NCBI GenBank assembly: GCA_029883265.1
Contig: JAOUJM010000014.1
Span: 1-42,762 of the forward strand
Length of the DNA: 42,762 nt
Direction: 5' to 3'
Source of the DNA: Gammaproteobacteria bacterium
Lineage (GTDB): Bacteria; Pseudomonadota; Gammaproteobacteria; S012-40
The translations under genes were made by a program, and so were the position numbers. Under the pieces are notes generated by a model that saw only the letters and a program-made list of their open reading frames with translations, was not told the origin of the DNA and searched no databases. This document shows positions 25,667 through 32,195 of the stretch, piece after piece. The first letter of the stretch is position 1, and every line of letters begins with the position of its first letter.

Positions 25667-25731
25667 AACTGACGCATAAGCCCATAATCACCATCACTAA
25701 CAAGTAATAAGCAGCAGGGGGGCTTGTGCTT

Positions 25732-26151
25732 ATGAAATATTGTGTTGTTGCCTGTCTATTATTGGGCCTTAGTCTGCCGATTTTCGCCGATACACAAGTG
25801 CGATTGAAGAGTGACTATAACCTCAAGCAAACCGTTATTCGTTACATTCAAGCGCTGAAACAAGATGGCGTACCTGTATTAGCACAGAAAGTTATGAAAA
25901 ATGCCCAGGGACAGAAAATTGTTTTTACCAATCCTTTGTTCGGTACCACGCTCGGGCGTTGCAATAAAAGTGTTCGTAAAGACCAACCCTTAATCGCCAC
26001 TGTGGAACGCGATGCCAATGGTTTTATTTGGCTCAGCTATGACGAACCAGAAGCTCAGATCAATGATTTTGGTGTAATACAATGTGGTCATGAAACCGAC
26101 AATATGCGTCGAGCTTTGCAAAAATACGCCGATCGCGCCACCAGCCATTAA
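25732..26151 (+). CDS. Secreted DUF302-like protein
   Basis: This 139-residue protein has a clear signal peptide (MKYCVVACLLLGLSLPIFA, cleavage before DTQV), so it is probably periplasmic. The mature part has the DUF302 pattern: a strand VFTNPLFGTTLGRCNK, then a Pro, PLIATVERDANGFIWLSYDE and a final helix MRRALQKYADRA. There are two Cys, in GRCNKS and in IQCGHE, which may form a disulfide. The ATG at 25732 begins the signal peptide; a GTG two codons upstream is also possible. DUF302 has no established function. It follows panD by 65 bases and is probably separate from the pantothenate genes. Confidence 0.7.
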   Translation: MKYCVVACLLLGLSLPIFADTQVRLKSDYNLKQTVIRYIQALKQDGVPVLAQKVMKNAQGQKIVFTNPLFGTTLGRCNKSVRKDQPLIATVERDANGFIWLSYDEPEAQINDFGVIQCGHETDNMRRALQKYADRATSH

Positions 26152-26164
26152 ACTTTAGCTTACT

Positions 26165-26189
26165 CACTGCCGAAGCTATATCGGCAGTG
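26165..26189 (+). terminator. Hairpin after the DUF302-like gene
   Basis: CACTGCCGA (26165-26173) pairs perfectly with TCGGCAGTG (26181-26189) around a 7-base loop, 13 bases after the stop. No T tract follows directly, so it may protect the mRNA end instead of terminating. The rest of this gap up to 26300 holds only the AAGGAG site of the next gene. Confidence 0.38.
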
Positions 26190-26300
26190 CTACTCTAGCG
26201 GTCTTTTGATAAATCAAACTTACCAAAGTCCTTAAAATTTGCTTTACTTGGATTCCAACATCGCTTGATCGATGGAATAAGCATCTAAGGAGTGGAAATC

Positions 26301-28163
26301 ATGCCAAGCTTGCCTCTGATATTAGCGGGTCCTTTATTACGCCGTAGTAGTGAACGTCGCGTGTGTGTTTGGTTTGCTACCCGCGAAGCGGTAGAGTTTC
26401 GCTTGGAAATCGTAAACACACAACAACAAGTGCTGGGACAAAGCCATGCATGGCAAAGTCAGTCCATTCAATTAGGCAAGCATTTATGGGTGTGTTTATT
26501 ACAAGCGTCAAGTATCGACGACACTTTTTACCCTAAAGATGAATTATTATTTTATCGAGTATTTAATCAAGCCGAATCAAAATATCTCGATTTGAGTTCG
26601 TCGCTGCTTGATGGATTTGAAATGCCCTCATTTTTTATTCCAAGTGAATTACAAGTTTTTGCTCAAGGTTCCTGTCGCAAGCCTCATGGCCTGGCTGCGA
26701 CTGAAGAGGGTGATAAGCCGGGAATCGATACCTTGAGTTTGTTGGCCGGTGAGCTTAATCGTACGGCGAACGATTTAAAAAAACGTCCCTCCATACTGAC
26801 ACTGACAGGTGACCAAATTTATGCCGATGATGTGCATGAATCGGTTTTAGCCATGGTACAACAACAAGCGCGTGAACTAATGGGTGAAGATTTGGGTGTG
26901 CCACAAATTGATCGGCCTTGTGATATCCCACTAAATCAACGCAAACGTGTGATCGATCAATTGCGCTCGGGAATAAGTTCGAGTGCGCGTGACAACCATT
27001 TAATTACCTTTGGTGAATTTGCGGCCATGTATGTTTATGTGTTTGGCAATCAAACCCAATGGCATGTTACAGACAACGATGACGTGCGTGGTTTCCATCA
27101 GAACTTGCACAAAATTCAAAAAGTGTTTGCCAATATTCCCACGTACATGATTTTTGATGATCATGAAATCACCGATGATTGGAATCTTACTCGATCATGG
27201 TATGAAAGTGTGCGTTATAGCCCTTGTGGTCGCCGCATAATCTCCAACGGCTTAGCCGCATATTGGGCGTTTCAAGGCTGGGGTAATAACCCAGAGCGTT
27301 TTGATAATGAGTTTGTTGAAACCGTGCAAACCCATTTGCGCCAGCCAAAAGATGAGGCTTGTGGTGAGCGTTTTGATCTGCAAATGTGGAAGCATCGTGG
27401 TTGGGGTTATAGCATTCCGAGTTCACCGCCGGTCATCGTTATGGATACACGCACACAACGGGATTTTGATGGGCGTGATACGCCGGCGATTTTAATGGAT
27501 CGTTATGCCCTGGACTGGTTGCGCATGGAATGGATGAAACTCAAAGCGCGAGGTGCAACAAGGCAACCGATTATTGTTTCGCCTAAACCTGTATTTGCGT
27601 TTGATCCCATGGTCAAAGTTAAACTTACGGCTCGTTTTTTTCGTGTTAAATGTGAAGACTTGGACTTAGAGGCCTGGATAGGCAATCGAAAGGGTTATAC
27701 TTATTTACTCGATACCTTGTTATTGCGCATGAAGTTAAGCAAGTTGACGATCTTGTCCGGTGATGTGCATTATTCCTATGCGAATCAGGCGAGTTATTTT
27801 TCTGCTGGCAAACGACTGGACTGTTTACAACTGACTTGCAGCCCGATCAAGAACACACCCAATGTGAAAAAATTTCTAAATTGGTTAGCCTTGCTCACGG
27901 ATCATAAAGAACACAAAAAAGGTTGGCGTGTAACCCAGCGCACGCCTTGGTATAAACTGGCGTGGTTACGCCTGATAAATAATGATGCGTTGCATCCCAT
28001 TTGGCGTGCACAAATTCAAGGTGTTCGCGCAAAAGGTAAAAATCGTTTGGTTACGCCTCAATCAAATTTTGGCTTAGTGGAATTGGAGCAAGGCCAAACC
28101 AAGCGTTTTGTGTTGGTGCATAGCGACAGTATGAATCAGCGAACGGTCTTTGAGTTTGACTGA
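26301..28163 (+). CDS. PhoD-like metallophosphatase
   Basis: This 620-residue protein belongs to the PhoD-like phosphatase/phosphodiesterase group. The metal-binding segments are visible: FAQGSCRKP, TLTGDQIYADDVHE, MIFDDHEITDDWN, and LSGDVHYSYANQ near the end, plus VMDTRTQRDF in the middle. There is no signal peptide or Tat motif, unlike secreted PhoD, so it is probably cytoplasmic. The N-terminal about 110 residues look like the beta domain that precedes the catalytic part in this family. I chose the ATG at 26301 because AAGGAG lies nine bases upstream; a GTG at 26292 is too close to that site. Substrate unknown. Confidence 0.82.
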   Translation: MPSLPLILAGPLLRRSSERRVCVWFATREAVEFRLEIVNTQQQVLGQSHAWQSQSIQLGKHLWVCLLQASSIDDTFYPKDELLFYRVFNQAESKYLDLSSSLLDGFEMPSFFIPSELQVFAQGSCRKPHGLAATEEGDKPGIDTLSLLAGELNRTANDLKKRPSILTLTGDQIYADDVHESVLAMVQQQARELMGEDLGVPQIDRPCDIPLNQRKRVIDQLRSGISSSARDNHLITFGEFAAMYVYVFGNQTQWHVTDNDDVRGFHQNLHKIQKVFANIPTYMIFDDHEITDDWNLTRSWYESVRYSPCGRRIISNGLAAYWAFQGWGNNPERFDNEFVETVQTHLRQPKDEACGERFDLQMWKHRGWGYSIPSSPPVIVMDTRTQRDFDGRDTPAILMDRYALDWLRMEWMKLKARGATRQPIIVSPKPVFAFDPMVKVKLTARFFRVKCEDLDLEAWIGNRKGYTYLLDTLLLRMKLSKLTILSGDVHYSYANQASYFSAGKRLDCLQLTCSPIKNTPNVKKFLNWLALLTDHKEHKKGWRVTQRTPWYKLAWLRLINNDALHPIWRAQIQGVRAKGKNRLVTPQSNFGLVELEQGQTKRFVLVHSDSMNQRTVFEFD

Positions 28164-28168
28164 AATGA

Positions 28169-28200
28169 AAATGCCGATAGTGTTTAGGCTATCGGCATTT
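28169..28200. terminator. Convergent hairpin terminator
   Basis: A perfect 12-base-pair stem (AAATGCCGATAG 28169-28180, CTATCGGCATTT 28189-28200) with an 8-base loop lies five bases after the PhoD-like gene and 23 bases from the end of the opposing small gene. It has short A and T ends on both sides and can serve both directions. Confidence 0.6.
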
Positions 28201-28222
28201 GAAAGATACGACCTCGTTAAAC

Positions 28223-28483
28223 TTATTGTTCGCGAGGCGCGTTTTCCATGCTGGCAGACTCCATGCTTTCACTGGATTCTGTATTGTTTGCGGTATTAGC
28301 GCCGGTTTCTTGTTCCATTTGTTCGACACATTCAGCAACGTAAGCGCGAATTTCATTTTCACTTTCGATGCCGGAATCCATGGCCTCTGAGCGACAATAT
28401 TCAGCAGCTGATTCTGCTTGTGCGATCAACGGGGCTGCAAGAATCAGCGCCGATAATGTCATTAAATAAAGACGTTTTTTCAT
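28223..28483 (-). CDS. Small secreted protein of unknown function
   Basis: An 86-residue protein with a signal peptide (MKKRLYLMTLSALILAAPLI followed by AQA, cleaved before ESAAEYC). The mature part has one helical segment with two Cys (AEYCRSEAMDSGIES and YVAECVEQME) and then an acidic, Ser/Asn-rich tail that is probably disordered. The ATG is preceded by TAGGAG on the minus strand at good spacing, which supports a real gene. I do not recognise a family. It faces the PhoD-like gene across a shared terminator and is divergent from the LysR gene. Confidence 0.7.
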   Translation of the reverse strand: MKKRLYLMTLSALILAAPLIAQAESAAEYCRSEAMDSGIESENEIRAYVAECVEQMEQETGANTANNTESSESMESASMENAPREQ

Positions 28484-28551
28484 GTTGCCGTTCTCCTAAA
28501 AAGATGGCGTTATAATCGAAACTTGACGATCCAGTCGATAGAAGTGACTAG

Positions 28552-28564
28552 CGCCTAGCGATCG
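28552..28564 (+). repeat. 13-base motif, copy upstream of the LysR gene
   Basis: CGCCTAGCGATCG at 28552-28564 matches CGCCTAGTGATCG at 29571-29583 in 12 of 13 bases. This copy lies about 95 bases before the LysR start in the divergent gap and overlaps the near-palindrome CGATCGCG. It could be an operator for the regulator. Confidence 0.3.
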
Positions 28565-28656
28565 CGAAGTATGCTTATATAACGCCTAAACTTTAGTGGA
28601 GTAAAACAAGATTTTTTGATAGTTTTGATCGAAGGAATTGTTTAAACAGGTGTTCA

Positions 28657-29514
28657 ATGGCTGATATTTCATTACTCAAAACCTTTTTGGAACTAAGTCG
28701 CAGTCGACATTTTGGTAAAACGGCTAAAAACCTTTTTTTAACCCAGTCGGCGGTGAGTGCGAGAATTAAAATCCTAGAAGATACCCTGGGTGTGAGATTA
28801 GTTACACGGGATCGAAATAATATTCAGCTAACACCGGCCGGAATGCGCTTTTTGCCCTATGCAGAAAGTGTGTTGACCACTTGGAATCGGGCGCGGCAGG
28901 AAGTGGGTTTAGATGATGAAAACATGCAACTCCTGACAATGGGTGCTGTTTCTAGTTTATGGGAAACTAATCTGCAACCAACCTTGATTAAGTTGCGACA
29001 AGAAAAACAGCAGCTCGCATTGAATATTGAAGTTCATGGCAGCGACAATTTATTGCGTTTAATCAATGAAGATATGCTCGATCTCGCCTTCTTATTTGAA
29101 TCGCCGCAGCTCAAAGGTATGCACAGTGAGTCGATTGGTTCCTTAGAATTAGTTATGGTTTCAACCCAAGATGGTTTGTCCGCCGAAGAAGCCGTGAACC
29201 AATCGGATTATATTATGGTTGACTGGGGTTCAAGTTTTGCTGTGAACCATGCTCATTTATTTCCTGATATGCGTCCACCCATGATGCGAGTTAGTCACGG
29301 TCATTTATTAATAAATTACTTAACACAAAATAGTGGTTCGGCGTATATGCCTCGTACAATGGTCCATGAGTTGATTGAGAATCGACGATTATTTTTGGTA
29401 AGTGATGCTGACCTTATTTATCGATCATTTTATGCGGTTCATAGCGAAAGCTGTACACGCCAAGCACTGGTCGATGAAGTGATTGAAATTGCAAAAAACT
29501 ACTCAGCCAACTAA
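28657..29514 (+). CDS. LysR-family transcriptional regulator, HdfR-like
   Basis: A 285-residue LysR regulator. The N-terminal winged helix LLKTFLELSRSRHFGKTAKN, LTQSAVSARIKILEDTLGV and RDRNNIQLTPAGMRFLPYAE follow E. coli HdfR closely, including the LSR-RHFG and RNNI segments. HdfR represses flhDC in enteric bacteria. The effector-binding half (about 90-285) is less similar, so the signal and targets may differ. It is divergent from a small secreted protein gene, a common LysR arrangement. A chemotaxis operon elsewhere in the window makes a motility link attractive but unproven. Confidence 0.87.
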   Translation: MADISLLKTFLELSRSRHFGKTAKNLFLTQSAVSARIKILEDTLGVRLVTRDRNNIQLTPAGMRFLPYAESVLTTWNRARQEVGLDDENMQLLTMGAVSSLWETNLQPTLIKLRQEKQQLALNIEVHGSDNLLRLINEDMLDLAFLFESPQLKGMHSESIGSLELVMVSTQDGLSAEEAVNQSDYIMVDWGSSFAVNHAHLFPDMRPPMMRVSHGHLLINYLTQNSGSAYMPRTMVHELIENRRLFLVSDADLIYRSFYAVHSESCTRQALVDEVIEIAKNYSAN

Positions 29515-29526
29515 AGCATGCTAGAT

Positions 29527-30024
29527 TTAGCGAGATATAAACAGACTATTTGCAATAAAATATTCAGCTACGCCTAGTGATCGAATCGACAAATGGTTTC
29601 TGCGCGACCTATATTCCCATTCAAATGGAAGCAAGCGACGCTGATGGTTGTTTGCGTCACCCTTTGCCAGTCTCAAATCCCTTGTTTTAAAATCAATTGC
29701 GGCCGGTGTGGGTCTTGAACATTTTTCATGCTTCAAATGTGCTTCGCGATCCTTGGTGACGCAGGGGCTAGGTGGAACACGGAAACGTGTTTCCTGTTGA
29801 GCTTTGATTGCGGTATTTAATAGGGATAAGGGCCCTAATTTATAACGAACGCAGCGTGCTGAATTATTTATAGGGCTATGTAATGCGCAGGAATCTTTGT
29901 CGGTAGAAGTATGGCAAATAAGTAAACCGCCTGATGAGTTGCTTCAGGGTTTAATGGGAACATTCTCAATGTTGAGATACATTTTAGTTCGCTTGAGGGC
30001 TGTGAAAAGTGAGTCAAAAGCCAT
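29527..30024 (-). pseudogene. Probable broken gene, unknown product
   Basis: On the minus strand, an ATG at 30022-30024 opens a frame of 26 codons (MAFDSLFTALKRTKMYLNIE and six more), stopped by TGA at 29944-29946. The same frame then runs open for another 138 codons to a TAA at 29527-29529. The second part has no ATG, GTG or TTG until 29734-29736, so it could not be translated whole on its own. This looks like a gene of about 165 residues with a premature stop. I recognise no family, the composition (rich in Arg, Ser, Pro) is not distinctive, and a chance open frame cannot be excluded. The plus strand of this 628-base gap holds nothing I can support apart from one copy of the 13-base motif and a hairpin at 29776-29791 (AACACG, GAAA loop, CGTGTT). 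Confidence 0.3.
29571..29583 (+). repeat. 13-base motif, copy downstream of the LysR gene
   Basis: CGCCTAGTGATCG, 57 bases after the LysR stop, is the second copy of the motif at 28552-28564. Here the continuation is AATCGAC, so the palindromic extension seen in the first copy is lost. Confidence 0.28.
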
Positions 30025-30142
30025 CTAGGCAGAATAAAGCGAGTCAGTCACAAAGCCTTGAATAAAAAAATGCTTGCCAAGCTGGCGTGTTGGTAAATTA
30101 TAGTTTGCGTAAGAATTAATAAAACTTACAGCATTCTATTTT

Positions 30143-30445
30143 CTACGATTCAAAATCAATCACACGACGTTCGGCACATATGGATTTCATAAATGGTATA
30201 ATTTTTACGTGTTCGGGGTGATGTTGGTAGTGTTCTAAATCGTCTAGAGATGCAAATTCCGAATATAAAGCAATATCAGCCGACTGTTCGCTATGGAGTA
30301 AATCTATACCCACTTCGAGCTTGATCAAGCCCTGAATTTTACCGTTTAAGGCTTCCAACACTTGTTTAGCTTGCTGCGCATTTTCCTGTTTTGTGTTGTT
30401 ATTCGCTTGTTCGTACAGTTTCCATAAAACAATATGTCTAATCAT
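30143..30445 (-). CDS. Dabb (stress-responsive dimeric alpha/beta barrel) protein
   Basis: A 100-residue protein of the Dabb family, marked by MIRHIVLWKL at the N-terminus, GLIKLEVGIDLL in the middle and LYSEFASLDDLEHYQHHPEH with the conserved YQxHPxH at the C-terminal end. Members form small dimeric ferredoxin-like barrels; some are enzymes, most are uncharacterised. It is the last gene of a three-gene minus-strand unit, 16 bases after the GlcG-like gene. Confidence 0.87.
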   Translation of the reverse strand: MIRHIVLWKLYEQANNNTKQENAQQAKQVLEALNGKIQGLIKLEVGIDLLHSEQSADIALYSEFASLDDLEHYQHHPEHVKIIPFMKSICAERRVIDFES

Positions 30446-30461
30446 TCAGAGCTTCCTAATG

Positions 30462-30962
30462 TTATTCGATGGCGAATTCAATTCGTTCGTTTAGTTTTTC
30501 CAAAGCCTTTTTAGCGCAAGCTTCATCTTTGTCGCCGCCGGGTGCGCCGCTGACGCCTATCGCACCTAGATTAAAACCACCGGCAACAATTTTTACGCCA
30601 CCTTGCATGACGATTAAGCCATCAATGTGGTTTAATTCTTGTTGAATATCTTTGCGAGCTTGGCGAAAACGACCGGTATCTGTCCAAGCGAGTATGCTAA
30701 GATTGGCTTTACGTTCGGCAATTTCTAATGTGAAACGTGAAGCAAAATCGTCACGTAAACTGGCGCGTGAAATACCGTGCCGATCAACCACGACAACACT
30801 AACGTGATAACCCTGTTTGCGACAGGCTAGTACTGCTTCGTTGCTTATGTCTCGCGCCAGGTCCATGCCGATATTTTTGTCATTAATCACATCAGCGGCG
30901 CTGGTTGATTGAGCAGAGATTAATAGTGCGATAAGAAAAAAAAGATTTTTATGCAGTTTCAT
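30462..30962 (-). CDS. Exported GlcG/HbpS-family protein
   Basis: A 166-residue protein of the GlcG/HbpS family, which includes a haem-binding extracellular sensor protein in Streptomyces and proteins of unknown function in glycolate loci. The core shows ARDISNEAVLACRKQGYHVS, VVVVDRHGISRASLRDD, the helix with AERKANLSILAWTDTG, and the glycine-rich AGGFNLGAIGVSGAPGGDKD. A signal peptide (MKLHKNLFFLIALLISAQST then SAA) sends it to the periplasm. I chose the ATG at 30960-30962, preceded by AAGGA; the frame extends upstream to 31025 but that part lacks signal-peptide character. It overlaps the end of the acetyltransferase gene by 14 bases. Confidence 0.85.
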   Translation of the reverse strand: MKLHKNLFFLIALLISAQSTSAADVINDKNIGMDLARDISNEAVLACRKQGYHVSVVVVDRHGISRASLRDDFASRFTLEIAERKANLSILAWTDTGRFRQARKDIQQELNHIDGLIVMQGGVKIVAGGFNLGAIGVSGAPGGDKDEACAKKALEKLNERIEFAIE

Positions 30963-31500
30963 TATGAAGTTCCTTGCTGCTAATTTCATAAAAATACACA
31001 GGTTCATTTTCATGGCGATAGCCACAATCTAGTTTTCCTTCGCCACAACACTGCATGCCGGCCTTTGTCAGAACACGCCCTGAGGCAGGGTTGCGTTGTA
31101 AATAATTGGCGCTAAGACGTTTAAGCCGTAACTGTTTAAATGCAAATTTAATGATTGTTTGCAACGCTTCGGTGGCATAGCCCTTACCCCAAAACGGAAC
31201 GCCAATCCAATAGCCAATTTCTGCTTGCTGTTGGTGAATGCGGATTATGCTAATAGCGCCAATCAATGTTTGGCCTGCGTTTAATATGATGGCATAGACC
31301 ACAGCTTCTCCTGTCTGCCATGCATTGGCGTGGGTGCTAATCCAATTGATGGCTGCGTCAGCTGGGTATGGGTGGGGAATGTGTGCGGTGGTGTCGGCAA
31401 TGCGTTCATCACCAGCAAGTGCTTGCACCTGTGCAGCATCATTTGTATTGAATGCTCGGAGTATTAAGCGTGGGCTATGTAATTCAGGTTGTGCTTCCAT
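30949..31500 (-). CDS. GNAT-family N-acetyltransferase, RimJ/RimL-like
   Basis: A 183-residue acetyltransferase of the GNAT superfamily, closest in pattern to ribosomal-protein or amino-acid N-acetyltransferases. LHSPRLILRAFNTNDAAQVQ is the usual N-terminus, IGYWIGVPFWGKGYATEALQ carries the acetyl-CoA loop (Q/RxxGxG/A type, here WGKGYA), and NPASGRVLTKAGM is the C-terminal signature. It heads the minus-strand unit with the GlcG-like and Dabb genes. Substrate unknown. Confidence 0.9.
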   Translation of the reverse strand: MEAQPELHSPRLILRAFNTNDAAQVQALAGDERIADTTAHIPHPYPADAAINWISTHANAWQTGEAVVYAIILNAGQTLIGAISIIRIHQQQAEIGYWIGVPFWGKGYATEALQTIIKFAFKQLRLKRLSANYLQRNPASGRVLTKAGMQCCGEGKLDCGYRHENEPVYFYEISSKELHNETA

Positions 31501-31589
31501 GTTAAAAACGCTTCCCTTTTGCGTGCGAATTTAACCAAAACCTATAGCATAAACCTGTCGAGTAAACCAGTAACTCCGTTTATTTTTAA

Positions 31590-32090
31590 CTAGGTGCGAA
31601 CTGATTGTTGCGCCATGTTGCGTGATTTGATGCGAGCAGTAATAAATAAAACAACGCCGAGTAGAATAAAAACGTCTGCCATATTAAATATGCCTGTGCG
31701 CAAACTACCAATACCCATGTTGAGAAAATCGACAACAGCTCCTTGGTTGGTCACCCGATCAATAAGATTGCTTAAGCCACCACCAAGAACTAAGCAAACG
31801 CCATAAAAATGTAAGGGGCTGAGTTGTCGGTTAATAAGTAGATAACAAAACATGGAAATTAGAACCATAGATACAATGACAACAAAAATCCAGAAGCGGT
31901 ATTGTTCAGGCAAGCTACCACCGAGACTGAGAAAGCCTCCATGATTTTCTGCATAAGTCAGACGCAAACTATCGTTGAGGAAGGTGATCATACTTGAGTT
32001 TGCCAACCATTCACTCGCCAGATATTTACTCGATTGATCGCAACCCACGCTGCTGGTTAGGACAAATATAATCAAGAGCAACCGATTCAT
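31590..32090 (-). CDS. lspA: Lipoprotein signal peptidase LspA
   Basis: LspA cuts prolipoproteins before the lipid-modified Cys in the inner membrane. The 166 residues have four hydrophobic segments and the catalytic aspartates Asp121 (VVDFLN) and Asp139 (FNMADVFILLG). GGGLSNLIDRV and CDQSSKYLA near the N-terminus are also conserved. It is not next to ileS, its common partner, which suggests it may be a second or relocated copy; this cannot be settled from the window. Confidence 0.9.
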   Translation of the reverse strand: MNRLLLIIFVLTSSVGCDQSSKYLASEWLANSSMITFLNDSLRLTYAENHGGFLSLGGSLPEQYRFWIFVVIVSMVLISMFCYLLINRQLSPLHFYGVCLVLGGGLSNLIDRVTNQGAVVDFLNMGIGSLRTGIFNMADVFILLGVVLFITARIKSRNMAQQSVRT

Positions 32091-32195
32091 TATTTTTATA
32101 CCTCACGATGTCTACTTATTCTATTCTATTCTTTCTTCATCGGGTTTGCCAAACCATATAAAACCGATAATAAACGGCTCGTCTTAAGCCCAGGT

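Noticed and set aside
32117-32131. Three tandem TATTC units between lspA and ppc
   Set aside because: Too short to suggest phase variation, and not inside a coding start or a promoter spacer.
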